Shown here piece by piece: positions 25,661 through 33,797 of a DNA stretch of 64,000 nucleotides. Under the pieces are notes generated by a model. That model ran no database searches. It worked only from the letters and a program-made list of their open reading frames with translations, and was not told the origin of the DNA. The position numbers were made by a program, and so were the translations under genes. How positions within the stretch are numbered: position 1 is the stretch's first letter; every line of letters starts with the position of its first letter. Origin of the DNA: Candidatus Aminicenantota bacterium (GTDB taxonomy: Bacteria > Acidobacteriota > Aminicenantia > Aminicenantales > Aminicenantaceae); contig CP070825.1 of assembly GCA_020344415.1 (NCBI GenBank), positions 3,506,295-3,570,294 of the forward strand, in the 5' to 3' direction.

Positions 25661-27405
25661 TCGGTCCGCTTTGATTCGTTAGCGGCGATTATAGTGTCCC
25701 GGAGAGTTCTCTGGCGGGGAATACGCAGGTATCGAAGAACCTGGCTTGCTATCTCTCTAAAGACTGGAGCTGCGACCTGTCCCCCGTAATACAAGCCTTT
25801 GGGTTCATCGATCACCACTACTATGGACAGGGCTGGATTCTCTACCGGGGCGAAACCTACAAAAGATGCAATATGCGAAGTGGAAGAATAGCCTCCTATG
25901 GAGCGGTCATACTTCTGTGCCGTTCCTGTCTTTCCAGCCACTGTATAACCATTAGTTTGAGCGGCTCTCCCGGTTCCTTCCTGAACAACATTCTGCAGGA
26001 TAGAGATCAATGTAGAAGCTGTTTCCTTAGATGTGACTCTTTTCGAGCGGATTGGCTTCTCTTTTGCTTCATCTTCTGAGAGCAAGATTTTTTTTACGAT
26101 TCTTGGAGGTATGATGGTCCCCCTGTTGGCAATGGTGTTAATAGTCTGGAGCATTTGGAGTGCAGTTACTGAGATTTCATAGCCAATAGAAAGAGAAGAA
26201 ACAGAGATATTGGTCCATCTGTCCAATGCCCTAAAAATGCCCTTCTCTTCAGCGGGGAGGTCGATCCCTGTTCTCTGTCCAAATCCAAAGGCCTTTATGG
26301 TTTTGTAGATAGAGCCTTCGCCTGTGCGCTGGCCGACCATGACCGTTCCCACATTAGAGGAATGAATGATAACCTCAGGGAAAGAAAGAGTTTCAAATCT
26401 GTGATGGTCCCTGATTGTCTTTCCGGCGACAAAGATGAAGCCTTTGCTGCAATCAAAGGTCTCATCGAGGTTTACGCTTTTTGCCTCTAGTGCTCCAGAG
26501 GCTGTAACTATCTTAAAGGTTGAGCCAGGTTCAAACAGGTGATGAATGGCGGCATTTCTATCCAAGAGAGTGGGGGCTTGGGGAGGGTTATTGAGGTCAT
26601 AAGTAGGATAATTGGCCATTGCCAGGATTTCACCGGTATGAGGCGCCCCAATGATTACTGTCCCCCGGTTTGCTTCGGATTGCAGAACAGCTCTTTCTAA
26701 TTCTTTTTCAGCAATATACTGGATAGTTTCATCTACAGTCAGCATTATATCTCTGCCTGGTTCTGGCTCCTCTACAGTTTCCATGCGGTAGTCTCTTCTT
26801 TTGGCGTCCATAAGGATGAGGCGTTTCCCGACCTTTCCTTCCAGCACAGAGTTGTATTCCTTTTCGACTCCGCTGGCTCCGATGTCATCGATGTCTACCC
26901 TTCCCAGGAGATGAGCGGCAAGCTTCCCATGAGGATAGAATCTTTTGTTTTCTTCCAATAAATGGATTCCACCGAGATGCAGATTCTTTACTTTTTCTTC
27001 CTGTTCTTGATTAATTTTTCGTTTTACCCAGATAAAAGGTGCGTTCTTTTTAATCCTGTTCTTTATTACTAAGAGTTCTCTCTCTGATAAGCCCAGGACC
27101 CCCTTCACCTTGTCAATTAATTGGCATTGGAAGGAGTAGGACTCCTCTTTAAAAGGAGTATAAAAGACGGATTTGTGGGGGAGGCTTCGCGCCATGATGT
27201 TGCCTTCTCGATCGAAAATCGTTCCCCTTTCTGGATAGACCTTAACTGTATTGTGATTTTGTTCGATGACCTGAGCTTTGAGTCTTGTGTGTTCAATAAT
27301 CTGAAGTTGGATTAGACGAAGGACAAGTCCACACGCCCATAGCATTAGGAAAAAGGTGAGTATTATTACCCTTTTATTGACTTTTTTTTGATACAAGCTA
27401 ATCAT
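25657..27405 (-). CDS. ftsI: septal penicillin-binding protein FtsI (PBP3)
   Basis: A class B PBP, the DD-transpeptidase of the septum, anchored by one N-terminal helix (VIILTFFLMLWACGLVL). The 582-residue product has a dimerisation region with YPERGTIFDREGNIMARSLP, the active-site SxxK in GSTFKIVTASGALE, SxN in IHSSNVGTVMVGQ, and KTG in VAGKTGTAQKYD. There is no PASTA domain. It lies 11 nt after ftsL and overlaps murE by 4 nt. Confidence 0.97.
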   Translation of the reverse strand: MISLYQKKVNKRVIILTFFLMLWACGLVLRLIQLQIIEHTRLKAQVIEQNHNTVKVYPERGTIFDREGNIMARSLPHKSVFYTPFKEESYSFQCQLIDKVKGVLGLSERELLVIKNRIKKNAPFIWVKRKINQEQEEKVKNLHLGGIHLLEENKRFYPHGKLAAHLLGRVDIDDIGASGVEKEYNSVLEGKVGKRLILMDAKRRDYRMETVEEPEPGRDIMLTVDETIQYIAEKELERAVLQSEANRGTVIIGAPHTGEILAMANYPTYDLNNPPQAPTLLDRNAAIHHLFEPGSTFKIVTASGALEAKSVNLDETFDCSKGFIFVAGKTIRDHHRFETLSFPEVIIHSSNVGTVMVGQRTGEGSIYKTIKAFGFGQRTGIDLPAEEKGIFRALDRWTNISVSSLSIGYEISVTALQMLQTINTIANRGTIIPPRIVKKILLSEDEAKEKPIRSKRVTSKETASTLISILQNVVQEGTGRAAQTNGYTVAGKTGTAQKYDRSIGGYSSTSHIASFVGFAPVENPALSIVVVIDEPKGLYYGGQVAAPVFREIASQVLRYLRIPRQRTLRDTIIAANESKRTE

Positions 27406-27416
27406 TAGATGTTTCT

Positions 27417-27716
27417 TTAAGGAAAGGGATTAAAATCGTCATAGATGATCTGTTCCTCTTTCGCTTTTTCCAGGTTCAGTTCTTCCTTTGCGATTTTCTC
27501 GACTCTTTCAAGAGAAAGCAGGGAGGATTTTTGTGTTTCCAGTTCTTCGACCTCATTCCTGAGGGCGCTGAGTTTTTCTTCCAGCTCGCCTATTTCATAT
27601 CCAATCCTCACATATTCCATCTGATGCCAGATGTAAAAGGTAAAGACCAGAATGAGGATGATGGCACACGTGATGCCGATGATGATTTCTCTTTTGCTGT
27701 ATTTTTTTCTAACCAT
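27417..27716 (-). CDS. ftsL: FtsL-like divisome protein
   Basis: A small bitopic protein with a short basic N-terminus, a membrane helix IIIGITCAIILILVFTFYIW and a periplasmic coiled coil (GELEEKLSALRNEVEELETQ), the FtsL/DivIC architecture. I chose the ATG at 27716 (99 residues, MVRKKYSKRE...), which leaves 7 nt after the rsmH stop. The frame is open further upstream to 27779, but that would overlap rsmH by 56 nt. Sequence is too divergent for a family motif, so the call rests on topology and its place between rsmH and ftsI. Confidence 0.85.
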   Translation of the reverse strand: MVRKKYSKREIIIGITCAIILILVFTFYIWHQMEYVRIGYEIGELEEKLSALRNEVEELETQKSSLLSLERVEKIAKEELNLEKAKEEQIIYDDFNPFP

Positions 27717-27723
27717 TAGTGTT

Positions 27724-28620
27724 TTAAACCCTCTCGACAGCTCTGAGCTTGGCTGATCTGGCTCTAAAGTTCGAGGCAACTTCTTCCTCGCTCGGGATAA
27801 TAGGTTTTTTTGTCAAGATCTTAAGGAAAGAATGGGAGTTTTCCGAGACTGCTAGTTGTCTAAAAGTATGTTTGATTATTCTGTCCTCTAAAGAGTGAAA
27901 GGAAATGGCAATGATGCGCCCTTTTTTGGGTATCTTTTGAGAAATTCTTTCTAAAAAGCCAGAGAGACTCCGCAACTCCTGGTTTACTTCGATCCGCAAA
28001 GCTTGAAAGACTTTTGCAGCTGGATGGGTTTTTCCTTTTTGCGGTCTCCATCTGCAGATTTTCTCTACAATGTGCAGGAGCTGGGTAGTCGTTTCAATTT
28101 TTTTGGCTCTCCTGTGTGAGATAATTTCCCTGGCGAGTCTTTTTGACTGTCTGAGCTCCCCGTATTCTCGAAATAGATCGGCGAGCTTATGTTCTGAGTA
28201 TTTATTTATAATTTTTAAAGCCGTTATTTTGTTCCGAAGATCCATCCTCATGTCGAGAGGCCCTTCATGGTTAAAACTGAATCCTCTTTCCGGCGAGTCA
28301 AGCTGGAATGAAGAAACTCCAAGGTCAAGCAATATTCCCCTGATATGAGAAAAATCCATTTTTAGATCAGGGAGATACCTGAAATCCGAATGGTAGAGTT
28401 CGACTCGGTTTTCATAAGGCTGGAGTTTCTTTTTTGCTTCTAGAAGCGACTTTTCATCGATGTCAAAGCCGATAAGCGTCACATTTGGATTTCTTTTCAG
28501 GATTTCAAGGGCATGTCCCCCCAGGCCGATTGTGCAATCTATGTAAATTCCTTCTCTCTTTATATCAAGGAAATCAAGCACCTCTTCCAGAAGAACAGGG
28601 ATGTGGTTGTTGCCATTCAT
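27724..28620 (-). CDS. rsmH: 16S rRNA m4C1402 methyltransferase RsmH (MraW)
   Basis: RsmH methylates N4 of C1402 in the ribosomal P site. The 298-residue protein has HIPVLLEEVLDFL at the N-terminus, the SAM loop YIDCTIGLGGHALEIL, DLGVSSFQLDSPERGFSF, PLDMRMD, FQALRIEVNQEL and SFHSLEDRIIKHTF, all diagnostic. Its start overlaps the mraZ stop by ATGA (28617-28620). Confidence 0.98.
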   Translation of the reverse strand: MNGNNHIPVLLEEVLDFLDIKREGIYIDCTIGLGGHALEILKRNPNVTLIGFDIDEKSLLEAKKKLQPYENRVELYHSDFRYLPDLKMDFSHIRGILLDLGVSSFQLDSPERGFSFNHEGPLDMRMDLRNKITALKIINKYSEHKLADLFREYGELRQSKRLAREIISHRRAKKIETTTQLLHIVEKICRWRPQKGKTHPAAKVFQALRIEVNQELRSLSGFLERISQKIPKKGRIIAISFHSLEDRIIKHTFRQLAVSENSHSFLKILTKKPIIPSEEEVASNFRARSAKLRAVERV

Positions 28621-29084
28621 TTATTTTTTCCCTGGGGAATGAGCTCTGCAATGTATTCAAAATCTTCATTTGTCAAGGGCTTTTGCTCGAGTGTATCGTC
28701 GAGCATATCTTTGTTCCAGACTTCTAGATGATTAGTGAAACCGATTACTTCTACTTCTTCCTCAAGCTTTGCCTTTTCTCTCAGGACTTGGCTGATCAAC
28801 ACACGGCCTTTAGAATCAATTTCGTATTTGGTTCCCTTTCTATTGACACGAAGCAAGAATCTTCTGACGGCGGGCTGCATATGAAGGGCTCCCTCATTTG
28901 TAATACCTGTGAGTCCTTCCCATACTGAAAGAGGGTAGATTTGGATTGCCTCATCTGATAGAGAAGTTATGAATAATTCCTTTCCATATTCTTCTTCAAT
29001 AGCGGTGCGGAATTTCTCAGGAATTTTTATCCGACCGCTCTTGTCGAACTTTGCTGTGTAGCTTCCTAATAAAGAATTTCCCAT
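28617..29084 (-). CDS. mraZ: transcriptional regulator MraZ
   Basis: MraZ is the AbrB-like repressor of the dcw operon and binds tandem TGGGN boxes. The 155-residue product has two SpoVT/AbrB-type half domains, with LLGSYTAKFDKSGRIKIPEK in the first and YEIDSKGRVLISQVLREKA in the second. It is the first gene of the operon. Its start codon is itself part of the third box of its predicted operator (29079-29083), and no strong Shine-Dalgarno is visible upstream, so initiation may be weak or tightly autoregulated. Confidence 0.97.
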   Translation of the reverse strand: MGNSLLGSYTAKFDKSGRIKIPEKFRTAIEEEYGKELFITSLSDEAIQIYPLSVWEGLTGITNEGALHMQPAVRRFLLRVNRKGTKYEIDSKGRVLISQVLREKAKLEEEVEVIGFTNHLEVWNKDMLDDTLEQKPLTNEDFEYIAELIPQGKNK

Positions 29085-29103
29085 TTTGTCCCGTTTTGTC
29101 CCA
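29079..29103 (-). promoter_or_regulatory. MraZ operator: three TGGGA-type boxes
   Basis: Read on the minus strand there are three boxes, TGGGA (29103-29099), CGGGA (29093-29089) and TGGGA (29083-29079), each separated by 5 nt, that is an exact 10-bp pitch. This matches the known MraZ target of direct TGGGN repeats with 5-nt spacers. The last box overlaps the mraZ start codon. Confidence 0.88.
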
Positions 29104-29113
29104 TTTTTCTAAA

Positions 29114-29142
29114 AATATAGGGGAGAAAATACCTAATGTCAA
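29114..29142 (-). promoter_or_regulatory. sigma70 promoter of the dcw operon
   Basis: On the minus strand a perfect -35 TTGACA (29142-29137), a 17-bp spacer and -10 TATATT (29119-29114). Transcription would start near 29107, so the MraZ boxes begin just inside the transcript and the leader would be about 23 nt. Confidence 0.85.
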
Positions 29143-29235
29143 GCAAAAAAATAAAAAAAAGCACCGTTAATTTTATTATTTTCTATATATTGTGCAGGAG
29201 ATGAAAATAGATACTATATAAAGGAATCAATTTAT

Positions 29236-29263
29236 TGTAGAGGTTTGATTCATCAAATCCACC
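29236..29263. repeat. CTTGATTCATCAAG-family palindrome copy
   Basis: Variant reading TGTAGAGG, TTTGATTCATCAAA, TCCACC, in which both arms have changed together (G/C to A/T), so the pairing is preserved. Confidence 0.7.
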
Positions 29264-29322
29264 GGTTAAAGGAATAAAATGGGGATATAAAAAGGAGATA
29301 GGCTGCTTTTTTTCGTGATTAA

Positions 29323-29390
29323 TTGTCGTTGCGAGTGAAACGCGGCAATCTCAAACAATTTATGTAGGGGCTTGATTCCTCAAGCCCACC
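29323..29390. repeat. composite repeat: TGCGAGTGAAACG plus palindrome
   Basis: TTGCGAGTGAAACGCGGCAA (the TCATTGCGAG family) is followed by TATGTAGGGG and the palindrome CTTGATTCCTCAAG. The same composite occurs at 57969-58102 and 59210-59306. Confidence 0.7.
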
Positions 29391-29463
29391 TGCAGGATAT
29401 CATTATGGGCATAATGCGGCAATTCCACAGAGTTGAATGTAAAAAGGGGCAGTTCCCCGTTAA

Positions 29464-29484
29464 GAAAAGGGGACTGTCCCCTTA
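29464..29484. repeat. AAGGGGACTGTCCCCTT palindrome
   Basis: Third copy of the terminator-like palindrome, immediately downstream of the DUF2007 gene stop (29489) on the minus strand, with a decayed copy next to it at 29441-29460. Confidence 0.75.
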
Positions 29485-29488
29485 TTTC

Positions 29489-29755
29489 TTATTTTTGGTG
29501 GGATTTGAGGAGTTCTTTGGCGAGAGCGTAATCTTTTGCAGAGACAAAAATTTTTATCTCTCCCAATCCATCTGCAGTGAATGGATGGACAGATTGAACG
29601 ACTTTTCCCCTGAAAATGCACGAAATGCCATTGCTCTGGAGAAAGCTTTTAATCACCTCAGCCTCTGCTGATCCCCAGACCTTACAGAGCTCCTTGAGCT
29701 CTAAATCAGCATCTGAGTTTTTCTTGTTATCGTCATCTTTTTCCATTTTTCCCAT
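29489..29755 (-). CDS. DUF2007 domain protein
   Basis: An 88-residue protein whose residues 20-86 match the DUF2007 ('putative signal transducing protein') pattern: VWGSAEAEVIKSFLQSNGI, then VQSVHPFTADGLGEIKIFV and AKDYALAKELLKS. These small alpha-beta domains are thought to bind regulators, but their role is unproven. The first 20 residues are Asp/Lys-rich; the start may be 29755 or the Met three codons later. It follows the NUDIX gene by 50 nt on the same strand. Confidence 0.8.
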   Translation of the reverse strand: MGKMEKDDDNKKNSDADLELKELCKVWGSAEAEVIKSFLQSNGISCIFRGKVVQSVHPFTADGLGEIKIFVSAKDYALAKELLKSHQK

Positions 29756-29805
29756 TCAATATATAAATAGCGACCGAATATGCTGAATTTGTTTAACCAT
29801 CAAAC

Positions 29806-30225
29806 TCACTTCCTCTTTCTTCCAAAATAGTCTTCAAGGATTTTTTGATGGTCAAAAGCAAGGGGAAAATTGATTTCATCCTGGATAAAAACTCCGATGT
29901 CCTGGGCGTCATCATGAGCCGTTGGTTTTCCCCGAGCTTTTGCCACGTATACTGTTGAAATCGTATGTTGACGAGGGTCACGCTCTGGGTCTGAATATGT
30001 GTGGAGCTGATTTTTGAGCTGAATATCAAGAGAAGTTTCTTCTTTGGCTTCTCGTATGGCTGCATCTTCCAAAGATTCGCCATAATCGACAAATCCTCCT
30101 GGAAGGGCCCACCCAAAAGGAGGATTCTTTCTTTTGATCAGTACAACCCCTTCCTTTCCGTCTTCTCTGTGGATTTCAATGATGATGTCCACAGTGGGGA
30201 CTGGGTTTTTGTAACTTTTCATCAA
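29806..30225 (-). CDS. NUDIX hydrolase
   Basis: A 139-residue single-domain NUDIX protein hydrolysing nucleoside diphosphates linked to X. The Nudix box is complete apart from its last Gly, which is Ser: [20 protein letters not shown] followed by ETSLDI. The upstream [15 protein letters not shown] and downstream [19 protein letters not shown] resemble ADP-ribose pyrophosphatase or archaeal-type ADPR hydrolases. Substrate is not certain. It lies 81 nt downstream of the fructose-bisphosphatase gene, same strand. Confidence 0.9.
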   Translation of the reverse strand: MMKSYKNPVPTVDIIIEIHREDGKEGVVLIKRKNPPFGWALPGGFVDYGESLEDAAIREAKEETSLDIQLKNQLHTYSDPERDPRQHTISTVYVAKARGKPTAHDDAQDIGVFIQDEINFPLAFDHQKILEDYFGRKRK

Positions 30226-30306
30226 TTTAGATGCAGTTTTAAGGCCAAAAACCTACTTTGCTGACCGGTAAATCTTTGTAAAAGGTGACCCTTTACGGGG
30301 TTCTTC

Positions 30307-31407
30307 TTAATCGACGAGCTTGAACTTTTTTTCCAGCTTTTCCAATTTCTCAACAATGCCGCCGTATTCGAGCTCGCTGTATGGAAGCATTGCCGGTCCG
30401 GAGAAGCCTTGCCGTCGGATAGCCGATGCTTTTTCAGATACTTGTGTTCTCACGTAATCCCAAAAAGGATGATCGAAGACATCAGCCGGTTCAGTGAGAA
30501 TTCCGTTATTGACACAGTAAGCTGCCCCTGTGACAACCGGAGGTCCATCAAAGAAGGAGATGGTTGCATTTTGCTTGCAGGGCATAAAGGGGCCGTTGTG
30601 GCTGCCTCTCATGAAACCAGCCACAAGGTGTCCGATTTCAAAGGGAGCCAGAACTTCTCCGGTGGCAGGAAATTCTCCTTGGACTCTCACAAGCGCTACT
30701 GGATCGTCTTTTCCGGTGTATTTTCCAGCAATGTTGTGAAGCCGGGTCGTTGAGACAGCCGCTGCTTGGTTTCCTGTGCTTCGGGAATAGATGCTTTCGA
30801 TGACATATCTTTCGCTATCACGGAGTAAAGCAGCGATATCATAGAGTTCATCGGGGGCATTGAGTTCAATGATTTTATCCTTTTCAGTGTATTCTACATC
30901 GATAATACGGAAAGTGAATCCATCGCTCATTTTAGGACTTAATATGAGTCCGGCACAGTACATGGGGTCGCAGAAACCAAGGTAGAAAGGCAGATTATAA
31001 GCCCCTGGATCAGTCTTGTCCGCTGCAAAAAAGACAAAAGGTTCGTTAGGGCGTTCCTCGAATTCCATCTCTGCCACTGCAGGTCCCATTCCTTTGATAT
31101 TCCCACTGAAAGAGTCTTTCAATAAATCCTGCCCTGCTCCATAGAGTCCTTGTTTTTTTGCTACTTCTGTTCCAGCGATAAAAGCATCCCAGGCCATTTT
31201 GTGGATTTGTTCATCTGAGACGCCTTTTTCATGAGTGCATAAGATTGCGATATCGTCTCCAGTATAGCTGATTCTGAAATCGATGAGTGTGTCTTTTCCA
31301 TTTTCCTTAACAAAATTCGTGACCTCATTTACAAGTGCCTGGCTCGGTGTGATATGACCTCCGATACTGCCTATATCTGCTTTTAAGACACTGAGAGTGA
31401 TTTTCAT
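30307..31407 (-). CDS. fbp: archaeal-type fructose-1,6-bisphosphate aldolase/phosphatase
   Basis: Class V FBPase, which in archaea and deep-branching bacteria is a bifunctional aldolase/phosphatase that makes gluconeogenesis unidirectional. The 366-residue length is typical. N-terminal metal-binding LKADIGSIGGHITPS, DFRISYTGDDIAILCTH, GAGQDLLKDSFSGNIKGMGP, AADKTDPGAYNLPFY and FMRGSHNGPFMP are all family hallmarks. A strong AAGGAGG precedes the ATG. No other glycolytic gene is nearby. Confidence 0.95.
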   Translation of the reverse strand: MKITLSVLKADIGSIGGHITPSQALVNEVTNFVKENGKDTLIDFRISYTGDDIAILCTHEKGVSDEQIHKMAWDAFIAGTEVAKKQGLYGAGQDLLKDSFSGNIKGMGPAVAEMEFEERPNEPFVFFAADKTDPGAYNLPFYLGFCDPMYCAGLILSPKMSDGFTFRIIDVEYTEKDKIIELNAPDELYDIAALLRDSERYVIESIYSRSTGNQAAAVSTTRLHNIAGKYTGKDDPVALVRVQGEFPATGEVLAPFEIGHLVAGFMRGSHNGPFMPCKQNATISFFDGPPVVTGAAYCVNNGILTEPADVFDHPFWDYVRTQVSEKASAIRRQGFSGPAMLPYSELEYGGIVEKLEKLEKKFKLVD

Positions 31408-31485
31408 ATATACCTCCTTGAGAAAATATGATTCTTAGAGACTATCAATTCTAATTATTTTAAGCGCTGATTGTCAATGGTCAAT

Positions 31486-31580
31486 GGGGTCAGGCTTTCA
31501 TAAGTTTTATAACTTGATTAATAATTGGAATTTAATTCATTTTTCCTTAATAATTATAAAACTTATGAAAGCCTGATCCC
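31486..31580. repeat. MITE-like inverted repeat, GGGGTCAGGCTTTCATAA family
   Basis: A 95-bp element with arms GGGGTCAGGCTTTCATAAGT and its inverse (ending GCCTGATCCC, with one mismatch), separated by an AT-rich interior. It lies between fbp and the FecR gene. A partial GGGGACAG tract follows at 31622. Confidence 0.8.
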
Positions 31581-31728
31581 ATTGTTATCATTGTCCATTT
31601 CTACATACATATGGCTGTAAATGGGGACAGATTATGACGTTGGGAATTATTGCTCCAAGAGATATAATTTGGCATGAAAATTGCTTTATAGTAAAACGCA
31701 AATGAACTCCTTAATTAGGAGGGGAGAG

Positions 31729-33789
31729 ATGAAAAGAACAATCACATCAATTTTAGGCGCATTTGTTTTTATTCTCTTACTCTCATCATTAGTTTATTCT
31801 AAATCCAAATCCCAATATGAGTACGTCAATTCTCCAAAATCAAAGATTTATTTCGGCCACATAAGTTTCGACAATGTCAAATATGATGGGAAAGATCCGA
31901 TTGTCATAAGAGAGGGAAGAACGTCTTCTGAAATTGCGGTCCTGAATCTTCCTTTAGCTCCTGGAGACACGATTCGCTCCACTGATATCCGAAGGTGTGA
32001 GATTCAGTTAGACACAGGAACCATCATAAGGCTCGGTCTGAATACAGAGTTAAAAATAGAGACAATTCTTGCCCAAAGCCTTAGCTCAAAACAATCAATC
32101 ACTAATTTCGTCCTTAACCAAGGCCAGATCTATATCATGTATAAACAATACGATAAGAGAGAAGTTTTTCAGGTGATCACTCCTAACGCTGCAGTAAAAA
32201 TGAAACATAAATCAGTGGCCTTCATAAATGCCAAAGAGGATGCTAGCACCGACATCCATGTTAAAGAGGGGAAAGCAGATATCTTATACGGTCCGAAAGA
32301 GTCCCTCATGGTGGAAAAAGAAGTGAAAAAATCACAGAAACTGACTGTTTCTCCGGATCATTTCCTTCTAGGGGGTTGGTATGAGGATGATGTGGATTTT
32401 GAGCTATGGAATGAGAATATGAATGAGAACTTTCTCGAGCTCCATAAAGGGATAAGTTTTATCCCGGCACCCATCCAGACAATAAATAAGGCTGTGTTCA
32501 ATTTCGCCCAAAAATTTTCGAATCAGTATGGCGAATGGGTCTGGGATAGTCTCTATGGATGGGTCTGGCGGCCCTTCTATAACGATTCTTATCCATGGGG
32601 AAACTGGCAGCCTTACTTTTATGGGCAGTGGAGAGAGGTGAACGGCGAGCTATTCTGGGTGCCCCAGGAGTCCTGGGGTTGGGTTCCCTACCACCTTGGC
32701 TATTGGGTATGGAATAAGAAACTGGGCTGGCTTTGGATTCCTGGATCTGTCTTTGCTCCAGCCTGGGCAGCTTGGGATTTTTACATGGGATATTATACCT
32801 GGAGACCGTGGTCGATGACCGATTGGTATTATTATAGAGGCTATTATTCTCCTGGATATACTTATGCACGTGATGGCTATTACCCTTATTACTTTTATTA
32901 TACCGGAGAAGGTGACCAGGGAGGAAGAAAGGTTCTTACGCGGATCAGAAAAGATCAGCTAAAAAGGAAGCAGGGCTCAGCATATAAACTGCCGAGTGAA
33001 TTAAAGAGAATATATAGCAGAATTACTGCTGCAATAGAAAAGAGAGATGAAAGGATTCTAGAATCCATGCGCAAGGTTTCAGATCAGATGATTATAGTAA
33101 AGCGCGAAGATCTAAATTCCCGAAAAATCCAGAATAAAGCTATCAGGCTGGGAGATATTGCCACTGAAAGGATTGCCGTGAAACCTGTGAACAATTCTTA
33201 TAAGGAAGCGGTAAGGGCTTTCAATCGAAACAGCATGGTAGCCGACCTGAAGGAGAAAGTCACCAATACTATTTACGGTGTTAAAAAGATGAGAGACAGA
33301 ACTTTTCCGGTTAGATCAAGACAGTTTGAAACGGTTGAAAAAACGAGTGTTTCAAAAAAACCAAGTAGCATACAAAAGCCGGTCTTATCTGGCAAAGATG
33401 CTGCTTTTCGGAAAGGAGAAAAAGAGACGTCCGTCACACCCAAATCCACTAAGCCCATCCGAAGGACTCCTTCTTTGCGTTTTAGAGATTGGAATCCTGA
33501 TGCAAAAGTGGCTCTTAAGGCTGGAGTATCTATAAAATATATCAGCAGAAACAATGAAATACGCTGCCCAGAACTGCGCATTTCCTCAAGGAACGGGGTC
33601 GTTTACCGTAATGGCATCTCTTCGAGAGCAAGGCTTACCTCCTCTGGAGGGTCCAATTCAGGCGGCGGATCAGGAGGAGGAGGTTCCTCCTCTGGTTCAT
33701 CCAGTGGGGCTAAAAGTTCAGGGAGTTCTAATAGCTCATCAGGTTCCTCAGGCGGTTCTAAAGGAGGAGGCGGCGGCAAGAAAAGATAA
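31729..33789 (+). CDS. exported FecR/DUF6600 Trp-rich protein
   Basis: A 686-residue secreted protein. I chose the ATG at 31729 because AGGAGGGG (31717-31724) lies just upstream and it opens a clean signal peptide (MKRTITSILGAFVFILLLSS). Residues 55-200 form a FecR-like beta domain (LPLAPGDTIRSTD, IIRLGLNTELKIE). Residues 245-370 hold DUF6600-type Trp/Tyr repeats such as YGWVWRPF, WGWVPYHLGYWVW and LGWLWIPGS. A basic helical region follows, and the last ~50 residues are Gly/Ser-only low complexity ending KKR. Role unknown; probably envelope associated. It converges on the M23 gene, 8 nt away. Confidence 0.85.
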   Translation: MKRTITSILGAFVFILLLSSLVYSKSKSQYEYVNSPKSKIYFGHISFDNVKYDGKDPIVIREGRTSSEIAVLNLPLAPGDTIRSTDIRRCEIQLDTGTIIRLGLNTELKIETILAQSLSSKQSITNFVLNQGQIYIMYKQYDKREVFQVITPNAAVKMKHKSVAFINAKEDASTDIHVKEGKADILYGPKESLMVEKEVKKSQKLTVSPDHFLLGGWYEDDVDFELWNENMNENFLELHKGISFIPAPIQTINKAVFNFAQKFSNQYGEWVWDSLYGWVWRPFYNDSYPWGNWQPYFYGQWREVNGELFWVPQESWGWVPYHLGYWVWNKKLGWLWIPGSVFAPAWAAWDFYMGYYTWRPWSMTDWYYYRGYYSPGYTYARDGYYPYYFYYTGEGDQGGRKVLTRIRKDQLKRKQGSAYKLPSELKRIYSRITAAIEKRDERILESMRKVSDQMIIVKREDLNSRKIQNKAIRLGDIATERIAVKPVNNSYKEAVRAFNRNSMVADLKEKVTNTIYGVKKMRDRTFPVRSRQFETVEKTSVSKKPSSIQKPVLSGKDAAFRKGEKETSVTPKSTKPIRRTPSLRFRDWNPDAKVALKAGVSIKYISRNNEIRCPELRISSRNGVVYRNGISSRARLTSSGGSNSGGGSGGGGSSSGSSSGAKSSGSSNSSSGSSGGSKGGGGGKKR

Positions 33790-33797
33790 AAGATCTT

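Larger units (their letters stand above)
29143..29488. other. repeat-rich intergenic region
   Basis: This 350-nt stretch upstream of the dcw promoter has no supported gene. It holds an AT-rich tract (29143-29235), two copies of the CTTGATTCATCAAG palindrome, one TCATTGCGAG-type repeat, and two GGGGACTGTCCCC palindromes, one degenerate (29441-29460). Confidence 0.7.

Noticed and set aside
30277..30295. Terminator after fbp (GTAAAAGG/CCCTTTAC hairpin)
   Set aside because: One mismatch in a weak stem and no T-run on the minus strand.
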